64,000 bases of DNA, from assembly GCA_026929865.2 (NCBI GenBank), contig CM049400.1, positions 11,952,001 to 12,016,000 of the forward strand, written 5' to 3'. Source of the stretch: Hyperoplus lanceolatus (Eukaryota; Chordata; Actinopteri; Uranoscopiformes; Ammodytidae). Numbering within the stretch: the stretch's first letter is position 1; each line of letters starts with the position of its first letter. The notes under the pieces were generated by a model. The model was not told where the DNA came from and did not search any database. It saw only the letters and a program-made list of their open reading frames with translations. A program made the translations under genes and the position numbers. Positions 38,601 through 50,149 of the stretch are shown in pieces.

Positions 38601-41600
38601 GGACGCCCTACTGAGCTAAGGGCGTCCCCTCAATTCTCACGTTCTAATCAAAGGGGTACTTAGAATAATGACACCTGTGTGGGTGTGCAAGGCCCTTTAC
38701 ATGTTTAGGCTAGAAGAGGAAAGAGAAAAGAAAAACACTGTTAATGTTTCTCGTGCTCTTTTGAATTTGAGAGTTGTGCGACCAGATTATTGTGATGTGG
38801 GTCCAAAAGTCCAGCATTTAGGCCTTTGTGTCTGAACTCTGCACATGTTGTACAATGCACCTACAGTCTTTGATTTGATCTGGTTAAAACAAGTTAAGAA
38901 CTTCAGACATTCTGACGGTGGTCATTTTGAGGCTGCCTCTTGATAAGAATTTGCCTTGGAGATAAGATAAGAAATTCAAAATCAAGTACAAGTGCAAAGT
39001 CAAGAGCATAAGTATTACAATTAAATTGTTTCTAAGAAATGCCAGACTACTACAGCAGATCACATTCACAATATTATCAATTATCTGTGAGAAAGACAAT
39101 AATAAGACCTTTAAAAAAAAATCTGGCTACAATATGGTGCAAAAGTTGTGGACTTTACGTCCTTTGATGCGTTACATTTACAAGCGCTACAAGCTGGTGT
39201 TGTAACTTCCATTTGGTTGAAAGACTATTAATAGTAATTGTACATATCTCTGTTTCTTTATCTGCATGGAAGAAGGCATCAAAGTAGAGTTTTCGCTGCT
39301 TTTTGTCAGTCCTTTTTTATCATGGTTTTCTCTGAAGTTTTACATTGTCAAGTGGCAAACAGATACAAATGAATAAACAAAGCGACATTTTCAGGCCTTG
39401 TTGTGGATATACAGGCGCTCTCTCGTTACTCTATATAGCTGTCGTTTGTCTCCCATTGTTCAGTTAAGCATCCAAAAATAAGTCAAAGAAACATTGACAT
39501 CAGAGGAGAGCAGCAAAAATGAACTGAAATGAATATATGTTGGCCTGACATCATTATAAATCCATGCTTGTGCAGGAAGAAGCTTTCAGGCGACTACGAA
39601 GCCCTGAACGAACGCCTTCAAACTCTGCCCGACCAACTCTCCTATGACATCATGGTGAGTGCTAAACCTCACACATACCTTGTACACTGACTGCTTTGGT
39701 CGGGTACGTTAACCATTTACCAGCATCGTGAGCTGGATTGATATATCATTATTAACTTTGCAGAAGTTGACCGTATATATTTTTACTCTTGTCGGACAGT
39801 TTTATTTCTACTTTTCTCCTACTTACATTTCCACATTTTGCCACCTGCCTTTAGTTCATTGTTTTTCTCTTGTTGGTTCTGCTGTCTTTTTTTCCACCGG
39901 CTGTGTTACAAACAGGTGCCGTTTGGCTCGTTGGCCTTCATGCCCGGGAAGCTGGTGCACACCAACGAGGTCACGGCGCTGCTCGGTGACAACTGGTTTG
40001 CCAAGTGCTCTGCCAAGCAGGCTCAGAAAGTTGTCGACCACAGGATGAAATGTGAGCGTGTTCTCTGTCGTCTCTCTGTGTTTTTGAATTATTACTTTCT
40101 AAATGATGTGATCACTCAACACTGCTCTTCAACCACCAGAGGGCGGTGCTGCATCAAGTCTGAACCACTGAAGTGACAAACTTACTTTGAGCAGAACCAT
40201 TTTTTAAAGTCTAATTTAGGGAAATGTGTTGGGTGAACTATGAGGCTGCTTTAAAAAAAACTGTTCTGAATTGATGAAGCGTGCATGATTCTTAACTTAA
40301 AAAAGCTATGTAGGAGGTCACTGTTGTCACCGCCTCTTTTGTAAATCTTGTAATCAGCAATACTTAGTAGGGGTGGGGAAAAAAAATCGATTTTCTGATT
40401 AATATCGATTCTCTCGGACGATTCTGAATCGATTCAGAAAAGTTAATAATCGATTTTTTATTTTTTTTTTTTTGTAAATACTAATACTTCCTGCGCCATT
40501 GCACATGCACACCACATATGTGCGAGTTGTTTCCAAAGTTGCTTCAAAAGGGCTGAGAGCAGCAAACCCATGACCTGCACCGGCTTTATCTCTGTTTACG
40601 TTTTTGTATGAGAGCTGAATTCCAAGCCATACCTTTTGTACAATGTGTTGAAATGACATAGAAAATAATAGATAATAGAATAGAAATCCTATAGAAACAT
40701 GATTTACGAGATTAGAAATAAAATAAAACTGAATCGGTTTAGTTTTTACATACTTCCATATTGTGTTGAAATGCAAGCTGCATTGATTATTGCACTGTTC
40801 ATAGAAAGTCATATTTGTGACAAGAAAAGCTTTTCTCTTAATACAATATTAGAGAAGGCAATTCATCTGTTGATTTTCTTTAATGATCATCACAAAAGTA
40901 GGAAGTGATTAGCAAACTCAGATGTGCATATAAATATATTTTTGAAATTCACACATGGGTATGTACATAAAAAATGTTTTGCATTGAGATGCATTGAAAA
41001 TCGATTTTGAATCAAATCGTTGACCTCTGAATCGGAATCAAATCGAATCGTGAGGTGCCAAGACATTCCCACCCCTAATACTTAGCCTACCTTTTTTTCT
41101 TTTTCTGCTGTTACATCAAGTCTAGTGAATGCAGCATTTCTCTTTGGTGAAATGATGGAACAAAGGTTTTAACCAGGGTTATTTGGGGCCATACTTTGGC
41201 TGTGTTTGCCCCGCTGCTCATTCTAGGTTTGAAAATCTCATATCGAGTCAAATGGGCCCAAGTAACGATCTCTGATGTGAACATTATTAGGGTGTTTAGT
41301 GAAGCAGAAATGTGCTGCCACAGCCCATCCACAGCCGTCTGCAGCCCCCCCTCTCTTCTTACCCCCCCCCCAATCCACTGACCCTGCCCACCCTGCTATT
41401 ACAGAGCTAAGTGCTGTATTACAAACAGAGCTAGCTGAAATGTGTCAGACAGCGGCTGAGTTGACGGGCCTTCTGTGTTTGACCTTTCCTCACTTCCAGT
41501 TGATGCGCTGACTGGAGGGGCTCCCGATCTCCATGGAAACAAGAGCCCTCTGCCGCTATTAGTAAAAGGGCTTAATTGTTGTCAAGATTTAATGATCCGG

Positions 41601-44600
41601 AGTAGTATTCAGGGCAGAAGATATTATGAACAGTTGGTGTCATCGTTTTTCAATTTTTTTCCACCTCCTCCTCCTCCTCCTCCTCCTCCTCAACTTGTTT
41701 AGGATTTTAACTCTTTAGCAGCTGGTTTGCAATCGTTGTGTGACGCGTTTATTTGAAATGTCTATCATCCTTCAGCCTTCCTCTGCACACCGATTCCTTC
41801 TTTGAGCCCGCCTCCAACTCTCTGTATACACATTTTGATGATAATGCGTCTGTTCTTTTTTTTGCAGATGTGAAGAGCGAGCTAGACGATCTGTCAAAGA
41901 CGATGAAAAGCTTTGAAGCTAGAGTTGGCTTTGCTAAGGATTTGGAGAACATCTCAGCTGTATGTTTTACTTTCACTACAAGTCATCTCTCAGATAAGGT
42001 ATGGCATAAGACATGAATGGGGACAGATGTATCTATGCTTGTTTCTTAGGGTAAAGGAGACTATGTTGACATCAGAGAGGAAGATGGAAACATTGATGCT
42101 GCTGTCACCAAAGGTATATACCCGTCAGCCTTCCGTCTGCCCTCATTTTTACTTGTACAACTTGACTTATGAGAAGTAAAACAACTGTTACGTTCTAGAC
42201 CAAACTGAAATCGACATCTAGGCAACAAAAATTAAAACAGTTTGGGAATTTCCCATCTTGTCTGCTTCAACAGGAAAGCAAAGAAAAGCTCTCAAACCAC
42301 ATTCTAAGCCCAAGAACGATGCCGTGTTGGATCTAAAAGAGGAGAATGAAGGAGAGAGCGGAGATGGAGGGAGCAGAAAAGGCATCGTGAATGAGGAGGA
42401 GTTGTGGGCCAGATTGGATGAACTGGAGAAACTGGAAGAGCTACAAGATGAGCAGGACATGTAAGACATGTGTTTTCTTCATTTCATCTATCATTTCACA
42501 CCAGCTGACCTCTGGGGAAAAAAAAAAACCCTGTGTTCCAAATCGCATACTCTTTCTTTTTTTTCTATTCTAAATACTACATCTGACCATAAAAAGAATC
42601 TAGTTAGCAAGTAGTATGCTACAATAGGGACACACTTTTACTTATTTAGTTCATCATAACATTGTGCCTTGATCTTGCCTCTTGCTTATATGTCTGTCGG
42701 TCGCATCTCCTGTTAGTTTCACACGGAGGCTTCGTGCATGTGACGGTTGATGTAGTAGACATCCAGGTATTTTTAAGCATACCAAATCTGACCACAAAAA
42801 TTGGGACATCCTAAAAAAAACTACCATACTAAATGGTCTACCATACTAAATATGGGAGTAGAACGTATGGGTATTCGAACACAGCCATGATGTCTTTCGG
42901 AAACTTTTTTTCTCTACAGATTATCCGATAATGCGGACATGAACGGTGAGGACACGTCATCCACCACCTCAGAAGAGGAGAAGGAGGGAGATGCTTCTTC
43001 ACCTCCGGTCAATGGACTGAGTCTGCAGCCAAGCTGGACCTCCGGGCCTCATAGCAAAGCTCCGCCCAGCGGCGACAGAAACAAGGAAGAAAAAGACAAC
43101 GACGACGATGATGATGATGACGATGACGAGGAAGGCAGCCGTTTTCCCACCATCTATTTCTCTCACACAACCGAACCCAAGAAGGTCTGAGTCAGGAATA
43201 ACATTTGAACATTTTCCAGATTTGTTGTTTGAAAATGTGTGTCTTCTCTCCCTTTTTTGTTTAATTCTTTCCGCGTTATGTCTTTTGCTCCAGGTGAGGA
43301 TCAACACGGGCAAAAACACCATGTTCAAGTTCAGTGAAAGGAAAGAGCAGAAGGAACTCTCCAAGAGGAAAAAGAAAAACGGACACTCTCATCACGAACT
43401 TCACAAAATCACAACACCGACCGACTTTTACAGGTAAAAGCAATGCAGTAAACCAGAAAATTACAGACATTCTGAATCTCTTACAGACTAAATGTAACTG
43501 TACGGTACAGAACCGTGACTTGACGGATGAATTTAGGATAAACTTGTTTGTGTTATGACAGCCCACTTCCAAACCTGTAAAACCCCTTTATATTTGTTAT
43601 TTTTATAATTTTTAATTTATGTTAATAATCATCTTTTTTGTTTTTTTTTGTTTTATAAATATAAATATAAATTTAATCTAATTCAAGTATAATTTAGTTA
43701 AAAAAAAATCATATTCTTTTATTTTTATTAAAATGTACCACTTGGCACATTCTGCTGACACTGTTGTAGCCCTCCTAAATAATGGCAATGTCGGCAGGTT
43801 GTTACAATAGAGTCCAGCTGCAGCCCCGGAGAACGACACCCTGGCGTGACAACGACACCCTGGCGTGACGGAAGTAACCGTGGTGTGACGGGAGAGGTTA
43901 GAATATAGATAGAACATTGACGGAACACGGCAGCGGCCATCTTGAGTACGTCACGTCAAACAATAACAAGACAGCAGACCGATACTAAGTTTGTGTTATT
44001 TATATTGTTTTGGCGATTAGGTTCAGGCATCACAGTTGGGTGGTTAGGGTTAGGGTTAGTGACATAGCAGACATGTCATGGAAGCTAAATAGTCAAAAAT
44101 CACTTCCGTCACACCACGGTTACTTCCGTCACGCCAGGGTGTCGTTGTCATGCCAGGGTGTCGTTCTCCGGGGCTGCAGCTGGACCCTACTCGGTTGTTA
44201 GTAAATGACTATACTTTTCTGAAAATAAATAAAATATAATTAAAAAAAAAAAAAAAAAAAATTACAACACTACAATTATAAGACCTGAGAGCGGTCTGTT
44301 GTCTTTGCTGCCAGGTTGTTTGTGGACGTGAAGAACGGGGAGCTCATCCCCAGGAAGTCCATCCTGAAGTCGCGCAGCCGAGAGAACAGCGTGTGCAGTG
44401 ACACCAGTGAGAGCAGCGCCGCAGACTTTGAGGAGCGCCGCGCGATGGTACGAGGCTTCAGCCACGACGAGAACACACACAGCGACACCAGCGACGGCAT
44501 CACGGAGGAGGACAGCCCCACAGCCGTCCCCATGCACCCCGCCAGCCGCTTTGAGGTAAGAGACACTTTACTCTTACCTACTGCGCTCTCCTTATTTATG

Positions 44601-45919
44601 TATTTATAAAGCATCTCTATTTACACGGGTACAAAGTGTTTAACAATGAAAAAATAAAGCAGAACCTATTTCCAGTAAGAAGACAGGCATGCAGACCTGA
44701 ACACGAAATTTTAGAATATCCTAAGAGATCACAGAAATAAAATGGTTATAAAAACAGAATAAATCAAAGAACAGAAACAGTGAATATAAAATATGATCAG
44801 AAATAACATAGGTCATAACAGAGTTAATATAGTAAAGTAAAACACATTTGTCTTTTAGTTTTTTATCTGAACAGATCTGTCAGATTGGTTCGCATCATCT
44901 TTAATTTCAGTCAGAGTGAGAAGGAATCTGAAGCATACTCATACTACAAAACGGTTTTATGGAAATGAAACCTCTTGAGTCTCCGATCCAAAACTCCCAC
45001 AGAAATGTCTTCAAGTTAAAATGAGAGCTGCATGTGGTCTATCAATCATTAAATGGCCACAGGAAGCCACATGGAGATAGCCTGGCATTCCCAGACCTGC
45101 CACTAGGCGCTGGCAAATTAAATTTGCTGCGCGTGTTGGTCTGGACACGCTACGTTGAAGCTTTATCAAGAAAGCCAGAGATCTGGCTGGTGGTTTCAAT
45201 TGGTTCTATCTAATATGGGCGCACCAGAGCCCTTTTATATGGTACTCTGGGGCGGACGTAACCGGATGACGACAGTGACGTGCATGCGACGTCGAAGCCG
45301 TGATAGTAAACATCAAAGATGGCTGCGGATATGTTGTGTGAGTTTGAGACTGCTTTGGCCTCGACCCTTAACGATTTGGAAGACGGCACTCAAATCTTTC
45401 ATTAGCAAGTAAGTGGAATGTTCTATTTTGCCGACCGACAACGGCAAACGTTTAATTTAACAGTTTAACAGCTGTTCGCTAAACGAAAGGGGCTTACGTC
45501 GCCTTGTGCATCGCTCTGATTGGTTGTAGTGCTATCCAACTGCGTGCAGTGGCATTTGAAATGCACGAGTAGGAGCCGCCCCTTGAGTTGGAAATTACTA
45601 TTGATCGTGGCCAGACCCTCTATCGTTCAAGATATCAGGGTCTGGATTTCCAGGCTAACATGGAGAAGAAAACACAGCAGAAAAAAAACTCATAGAATAG
45701 CAAGTTAACACCGGTTTCTTTTCTCTCCAGGCCTTTTCAGGTACAGTGGTAGAAAAGGAACCGATGCCTTCAGCTGTCCCCTACCTGACCATTGTTCCAC
45801 CAGCGCTGCCCACCATACTGGAGAGGAAACAGGAGGAGGTGGCGACTGAGGTCCCGCCTCCCCAGGCAGCCCCAAAAAGGCTTTCCAAGTTTAAAGCTGC
45901 TAGGTTGCAGCAGGTGTGA
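35645..45919 (+). CDS. uri1: Unconventional prefoldin RPB5 interactor 1
   Basis: Eleven exons join in frame: 35645-35716, 36798-36832, 39576-39654, 39916-40051, 41868-41959, 42050-42113, 42274-42460, 42920-43184, 43294-43433, 44315-44555 and 45731-45919; 1500 bases, 499 residues (human about 535). URI is an alpha-type prefoldin scaffold of the R2TP/prefoldin-like complex that binds RPB5 and aids RNA polymerase II assembly; it also binds PP1 and is an S6 kinase target. Residues about 15-135 form the prefoldin coiled coils with the conserved central PFGxxAFMPGKLVHTNEV hairpin. Exon 8 has an aspartate run (about residues 281-293). PTIYFSHTTEPKKVRINTGKNT spans exons 8-9. SILKSRSRENSVCSDTSESS (exon 10) carries the RxRxxS-type site (Ser382) probably equivalent to human Ser371. 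The protein ends FKAARLQQV. The exon 8 donor is an unusual GTCTGA. Confidence 0.95.
35717..39575 (+). other. uri1 introns 1 and 2
   Basis: Intron 1 (35717-36797) and intron 2 (36833-39575) flank the 35-bp exon 2. Intron 1 has a poly-C run at about 36204-36215. Intron 2 carries the 38506-38628 SINE. No other gene or structured RNA is recognised. Confidence 0.8.
38506..38628 (-). mobile_element. Short tRNA-derived SINE (minus strand)
   Basis: On the minus strand the element reads as a tRNA-like head with an A box (TTAGCTCAGTAGGGCG) and a near-perfect B box (GGGTTCGATTCC), then a short tail ending in poly-A (poly-T on plus at the left edge). The target duplication is CTCAATTCCCACGTTC at 38490-38505 and CTCAATTCTCACGTTC at 38629-38644, 15 of 16 identical. 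The poly-A tail and duplication mark it as a retroposed copy, not a working tRNA gene. It lies in uri1 intron 2. Confidence 0.88.
40052..41867 (+). other. uri1 intron 4
   Basis: A 1.8-kb intron largely made of the 711-bp hAT-like element at 40368-41078, followed by a poly-C patch near 41364-41372 and a (CCT)n tract at about 41661-41692. Confidence 0.8.
40368..41078. mobile_element. Non-autonomous hAT-like DNA transposon, 711 bp
   Basis: The ends are TAGGGGTGGGG on the left and, inward from the right, TAGGGGTGGGAATGTCTTGG; both are followed by repeated ATCGATT-type blocks in inverted orientation. An exact 8-bp target duplication ATACTTAG lies at 40360-40367 and 41079-41086. 'GGGGTGGGAAT...GGCACCTCACGATTCGATT' is a well-known end of fish hAT MITEs. 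No transposase frame. The exact duplication suggests a relatively young insertion in uri1 intron 4. Confidence 0.88.
42531..42884. mobile_element. MITE-like inverted-repeat element in uri1 intron 7
   Basis: The terminal sequence CTGTGTTCCAAATCGCATAC is mirrored from the right as CTGTGTTCGAATACCCATAC, and further 'agtatg' blocks repeat inside in both orientations. No clear target duplication was found. Superfamily unresolved (hAT or PIF/Harbinger possible). Its right end is only 35 bp upstream of uri1 exon 8. Confidence 0.65.
43810..44187. mobile_element. Snap-back MITE with 82-bp inverted arms, uri1 intron 9
   Basis: The left arm 43810-43891 and right arm 44106-44187 are inverted copies with two mismatches over 82 bp, separated by a 214-bp core. 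Each arm contains a 19-bp unit (ACACCCTGGCGTGAC core) twice in tandem. The element is bounded by TA on each side (43808-43809 and 44188-44189), compatible with a Tc1/mariner-type TA target, though two bases are weak evidence. The core contains TTAGGGTTAGGGTTAG, a telomere-like repeat, at about 44044-44060. No transposase frame. Confidence 0.8.
44556..45730 (+). other. uri1 intron 10
   Basis: A 1.2-kb intron, half of it the 580-bp inverted-repeat element at 45078-45657, whose right end lies 73 bp before the last uri1 exon. The rest is AT-rich with no recognised feature. Confidence 0.8.
45078..45657. mobile_element. Non-autonomous DNA transposon with 9-bp target duplication
   Basis: The terminal inverted repeat TAGCCTGGCATTCCCAGACC is matched from the right by TAGCCTGGAAATCCAGACCC. 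The exact 9-bp direct repeat ACATGGAGA at 45069-45077 and 45658-45666 is the target duplication. Nine bases is longer than the hAT norm of eight and would suit a MuDR-like element; the superfamily is left open. No transposase frame. It lies in uri1 intron 10. Confidence 0.85.
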
Positions 45920-46015
45920 CTTTGAATGACCAGAGACCCTTATTTCTCATTTTGTTTTTATAACATTTGCTTTTTTTAACTGTTAAACTGGACAAACCGT
46001 GAAACCATCTTGTCC

Positions 46016-46111
<96 letters not shown>

Positions 46112-46113
46112 TC
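46016..46113. repeat. (CTTT)n tetranucleotide array in uri1 3' UTR region
   Basis: A pure TTTC/CTTT array of about 98 bp starts some 97 bases past the uri1 stop. If the downstream AATAAA is used it would be transcribed as a long pyrimidine tract in the 3' UTR. Confidence 0.95.
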
Positions 46114-46838
46114 ACTTCTAACCTTACAGGGTTTCTGTCAGTGAGTAGAACTGTTCAGAAAAAGCACAGTAGCAACCTTAACAAATAAGCCGTCTGTGTG
46201 TGTGTATCGTTGCTTTTTAATAGGCTCGAAACACTGCTTAGTTTCCCCAAATGACACACCTGTACGTCTTTCTGTGAGGCCTGTTTAAACCGGTTGCCGT
46301 CTGCTATATGTTCACCTATCTTCTGCTACCCTGTTGATCCACGCTGTCGCCTGTGTAGGTAAGACTTTGAGCTTTGAGTTTAAGTTGCCTTGTTTTGATT
46401 ATGTTTTCCAAGCTCTTATCAATTAGGAGCCCTGCAGGACTCATTTTAGCCTCCTGACCTGCCGAATGAATGTATGTATCCCTTTGTGACAAGCTTTATG
46501 GAAAGACAAAAAAAGAATATTGATGGAAACTAAAAGGAAAATAAATGATTTTCACTACAAGCTTTTCTTCTTCTTTCGTCCGAGAAAGGAAATATCTTGT
46601 TCTGGATGGATTTCTGTTTCATTTCTCTTCTACAGACAGGTGAATCTGAAGATCAGACTGTTTTGGAACGATTTTTTTTTAAATGTCACACTACATAGAA
46701 AGGTTTTGTTAAAGTAACACATTTCTGCTCCTGCTACCTTGTAAAATAGTTTTTGTCTTTAAAACGGCTAAACACCTGACACTGGCTGAGCTAAAATTAA
46801 TTATTATTATTCAACGTGATTTTCTTGTTGTGCATTCA

Positions 46839-46844
46839 AATAAA
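46839..46844 (+). terminator. Probable uri1 polyadenylation signal
   Basis: AATAAA in a T-rich context, about 920 bases after the uri1 stop. A further AATAAA-type hexamer occurs near 46540. Confidence 0.4.
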
Positions 46845-49800
46845 GTAAATCAACCTCTGCACCATATTGCAGCCAAACTTTGGAAGCAAGCAAGCAATAA
46901 CATTTCATCAAAGCTGTAAAGCAAAGTGAACATAAAATACCTTTTCCAGTTAGTAAAAGTACAATCAAACTGCAGCCTTAATGAGAGAGAGGAAGTTTTC
47001 AAGCCAAACGCACCGACAACAAATCAAATTTAGTGCAAAAACAACATTTAACTGCTGAGGACCAGAAAAGTCTGATTTAGAGGCTGGAGTCGGCAGCTCA
47101 TAGCTGCAGACTGTGAGCTTGTGGAAAGGCGGAGGATATAAAACAGCTGCACTGCTGTACAATTCGACAGGTGAATGATGGGAAAAGCTCTGACATCACT
47201 GCCTGATGTGAAAGATTTAAATAGTTGAGTTCTTCGACAGAATAGGTTCTGAATGAATTTTCTTACGTTCTAAATGGGGGAAGTGTTTAGTCAGTGGCAC
47301 TAGTAAAACTATTTAAATACTCCATTACAATTAAACATCAAATTGCTACTTCATTCAAAGCATGTAAGTATGAGCAGTGTGGGCTCATGTCAAAAGTTAA
47401 AGTATACTTGCATGACTGCTATATTAATAGTTTTGATATATTTTTAGAACATATGCTTCAATGTATGAGAAGCATTGTTACTGTTACTGCTGTACTGTTG
47501 GAGCTGGTTGTTGAGGAGCTTGTTTTACAAATGACCGGTCTCTATGGTTCCTCAACCTTTGGGTTCAGCCCCATCCAAAGGGTCGCAAGATAAATTTAAT
47601 GACATCATTAATTAATGGGGGAGGAAACAAAACCAAAAAGAATTTTCTGCAAGGTAAATTTGTATTTTTTTAACTTTTAATGTTTTTTTAATTTTCTTAA
47701 AGATTTCTATTGACTTATCTTTTTATAATGTTTGTATTTTATATAATTTACCTTAAAGTGACTTTGAGAAACTTTCAGTTTTTGTTGAAAATAGCAGCAC
47801 CTTTGGACAAAAGCAGCAATGTTTTTACGACCCCAGTGCCCAAGCATCCTTGTTTACAAAGCGAGTGAAAGAGAGACTGCAGGATGCACTGTGATGAGGT
47901 AATGTATTTCTATGACTCATTTTAAGACTAATAATGGTCTTGTGATGGTGAGGCGAAGTGTTCTTTGATTTAGTACCGCTCTAGAAACACAGAATGTTCC
48001 TGTCTGCCTGCCATACATAGTTTTGTCTTATGTTCCCGGGAGATCTGACCCGTGCAGAGGATTTGATAATAACTTTATAAAAATAGCGTTCACTGATGGC
48101 CTTGTTTGCTGTTACAGGTCATTTAATAACCAGAGGAAAAATTAGACTGTTTCATATACATTTAAAAGTTCCTTGTAGGAAGTTTAACTATAATGTTTTC
48201 CTGTACAGTTGTATGACCACCTGTGTATAGTTGTTTTGCTTACATGATAATGTCAGCCCCGATTAACCGAGTGAATACATTTCTATCTTTTTTAAAAGTG
48301 AACTTGATGAGACTATCTGGAGCGAGCTGTGTTGTTTGATGCAGTTTAGATTTTCTTAGCTGGGCACAACTCATATACAGTCCTTCAGCACTTCAAGTCC
48401 TGCACAAGCAGCTTTAATTAAAGCCGTGGCTTGTGAGTTGAAAGGCTATCACTCCCCTTTTTAGTTAAATGGTGGGAGTGCAGGTCTGTGATAAGAAGCT
48501 TTTAAACAGGTCCTGAGGTGACTCCAACCCCCCCCCCCCCCTTCATCAGGATTATTTCTCCAATATGAAAATCCAGGTAGCATGAGACAGATTAGGCAAT
48601 GCTTAACAGGCTGCCGTTGTGTTGGTGAGACACGGATCAATGGACTTAATGTAGGTTAAGCCGCGAAGGTATATGCTGGAAACATAGTAGAACTACCGTT
48701 ACAAAAAGAAATCTAGCATACAAACTATGTAATGGGCCCCGAACGCACACCAGATCTACATTTCGGGGATTAAGAAGGATTTTCAGGAGTTGTGTGATGA
48801 AGGGCTCGAGAAGGCATTGTTTTCCAGACAGGTGCTCGAGCCTTAGAGTGGGAGAGGAAGTGTTGCATTTAGCTCCAAATGTCAGAGGGATGGATTAAAC
48901 AGCAGCCAGTATATCTGCTGCACTGCTGTTTGAACATAGCACATTACAGATCCAGCCACAAATTGTCTCTTTCACACATTTACACTCACACCCTATATGA
49001 GAGGAACTGTTGCTTTGGTTCCTTTAATAAACCCTCAGGGGGACATTTGAGGAGAGAAACAAACGAGATGTCACAGCCCTGCAGCTTCGTTTCACTTTGA
49101 TCAGCTGATTCCATCCTCATAATGAAGTGAGTTCACCTCAGACAAATCCAAAATACCACGCACTTTAATTTTTGTTTTTGATTTTCCTTACGTCTAACTT
49201 GTCTTTGGAAACAAAAACAACTAATCGATTGATCTACAACTTATCTGATAATCGAGAGAAGAGTTCAAGCAAACATGCCATGGTTTCAGCTTCTCAGATG
49301 TGAGAAGTTCCTTTCTTGGATCGTCCTACATTTAGTAAATCAAACATCGTTTTGGACTTTTTGGTAAGACAAAAACAAGCAACCTGAGGACATTGTCCTC
49401 ATTGATTGAACTTCCAATACAATAAAACGGACATTCTATTTAAAAAAAAATGCTAACCACAGAAAATGTACACCACAACACCACACCACCACAACCAAAA
49501 GACCTGTTGATGTGCTGGTGCCCTTTGTTTTGTTGAATTGTGTCTAAGAATGTTGCTGAGGGAAATGTGTTTGAACTACTTTGGCTATGTGAAGTGAGAA
49601 AGGTCTTTCTCAGTGAGGGAAAGGCTACAATTAAGGTCAAGGGGAAGACTGATTGATGTTACAAGCTTCAAATTAAGGATACTCAAAAAAGCCATTTACC
49701 AACTAAAATGCTGAATCACTGATGTTCATTTACCATTTCTTCCTGCCATGTACAGTATGTTAACAAACAGGATCAGGTTGACACAACACACAACACAAAA

Positions 49801-49980
49801 ATCTGCATAATTGTTATGTGTAAAGAAAGCAAGTTTAAAGATATTGCCAAACACACACGCTCAGGTGAATCTATAATTCTTTCAAATAAGTTTTCAAAAA
49901 ATCTAAAAAAGGTACTGCTATCGCAGGTAAGTTTGACATGCGTAATAATACCACATATTAATTTCAGATGCATGCATCGC
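46845..49980. other. Intergenic region between uri1 and znf536
   Basis: About 3 kb with no recognisable coding sequence. It holds a poly-C run (about 48529-48541) and a degraded hAT-like remnant (49215-49430). Confidence 0.7.
49215..49430. mobile_element. Degraded hAT-like MITE remnant
   Basis: The segments 'actaatcgattgatctacaa', 'tcagcttctcagatgtgag' and 'atcgttttggact' resemble, in order, the interior of the MITE at 31965-32310 ('aatcgattattgacaac', 'ttcagcttctcaaatgtga', 'gtgttttggaca'). The inverted termini are not preserved, so this is an old copy. Confidence 0.5.
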
Positions 49981-50149
49981 CGGAGAAGGGTTGACGAGGT
50001 CTGCGTCCTGAAGGCGCCAGTGCACATTTTACGCACGGTGCCAACCAGTGTGTTACACTTACACACCAGCGGCCAGACGAGGGAGACATACGGCTTCGGG
50101 ACATGTCGAAGTATCCCGACTATTTTTTTTCTCCTAATAAGATTTCATT

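Noticed and set aside
38560-38628. tRNA gene
   Set aside because: A and B boxes are good, but a poly-A tail and a 16-bp target duplication show it is the head of a SINE.
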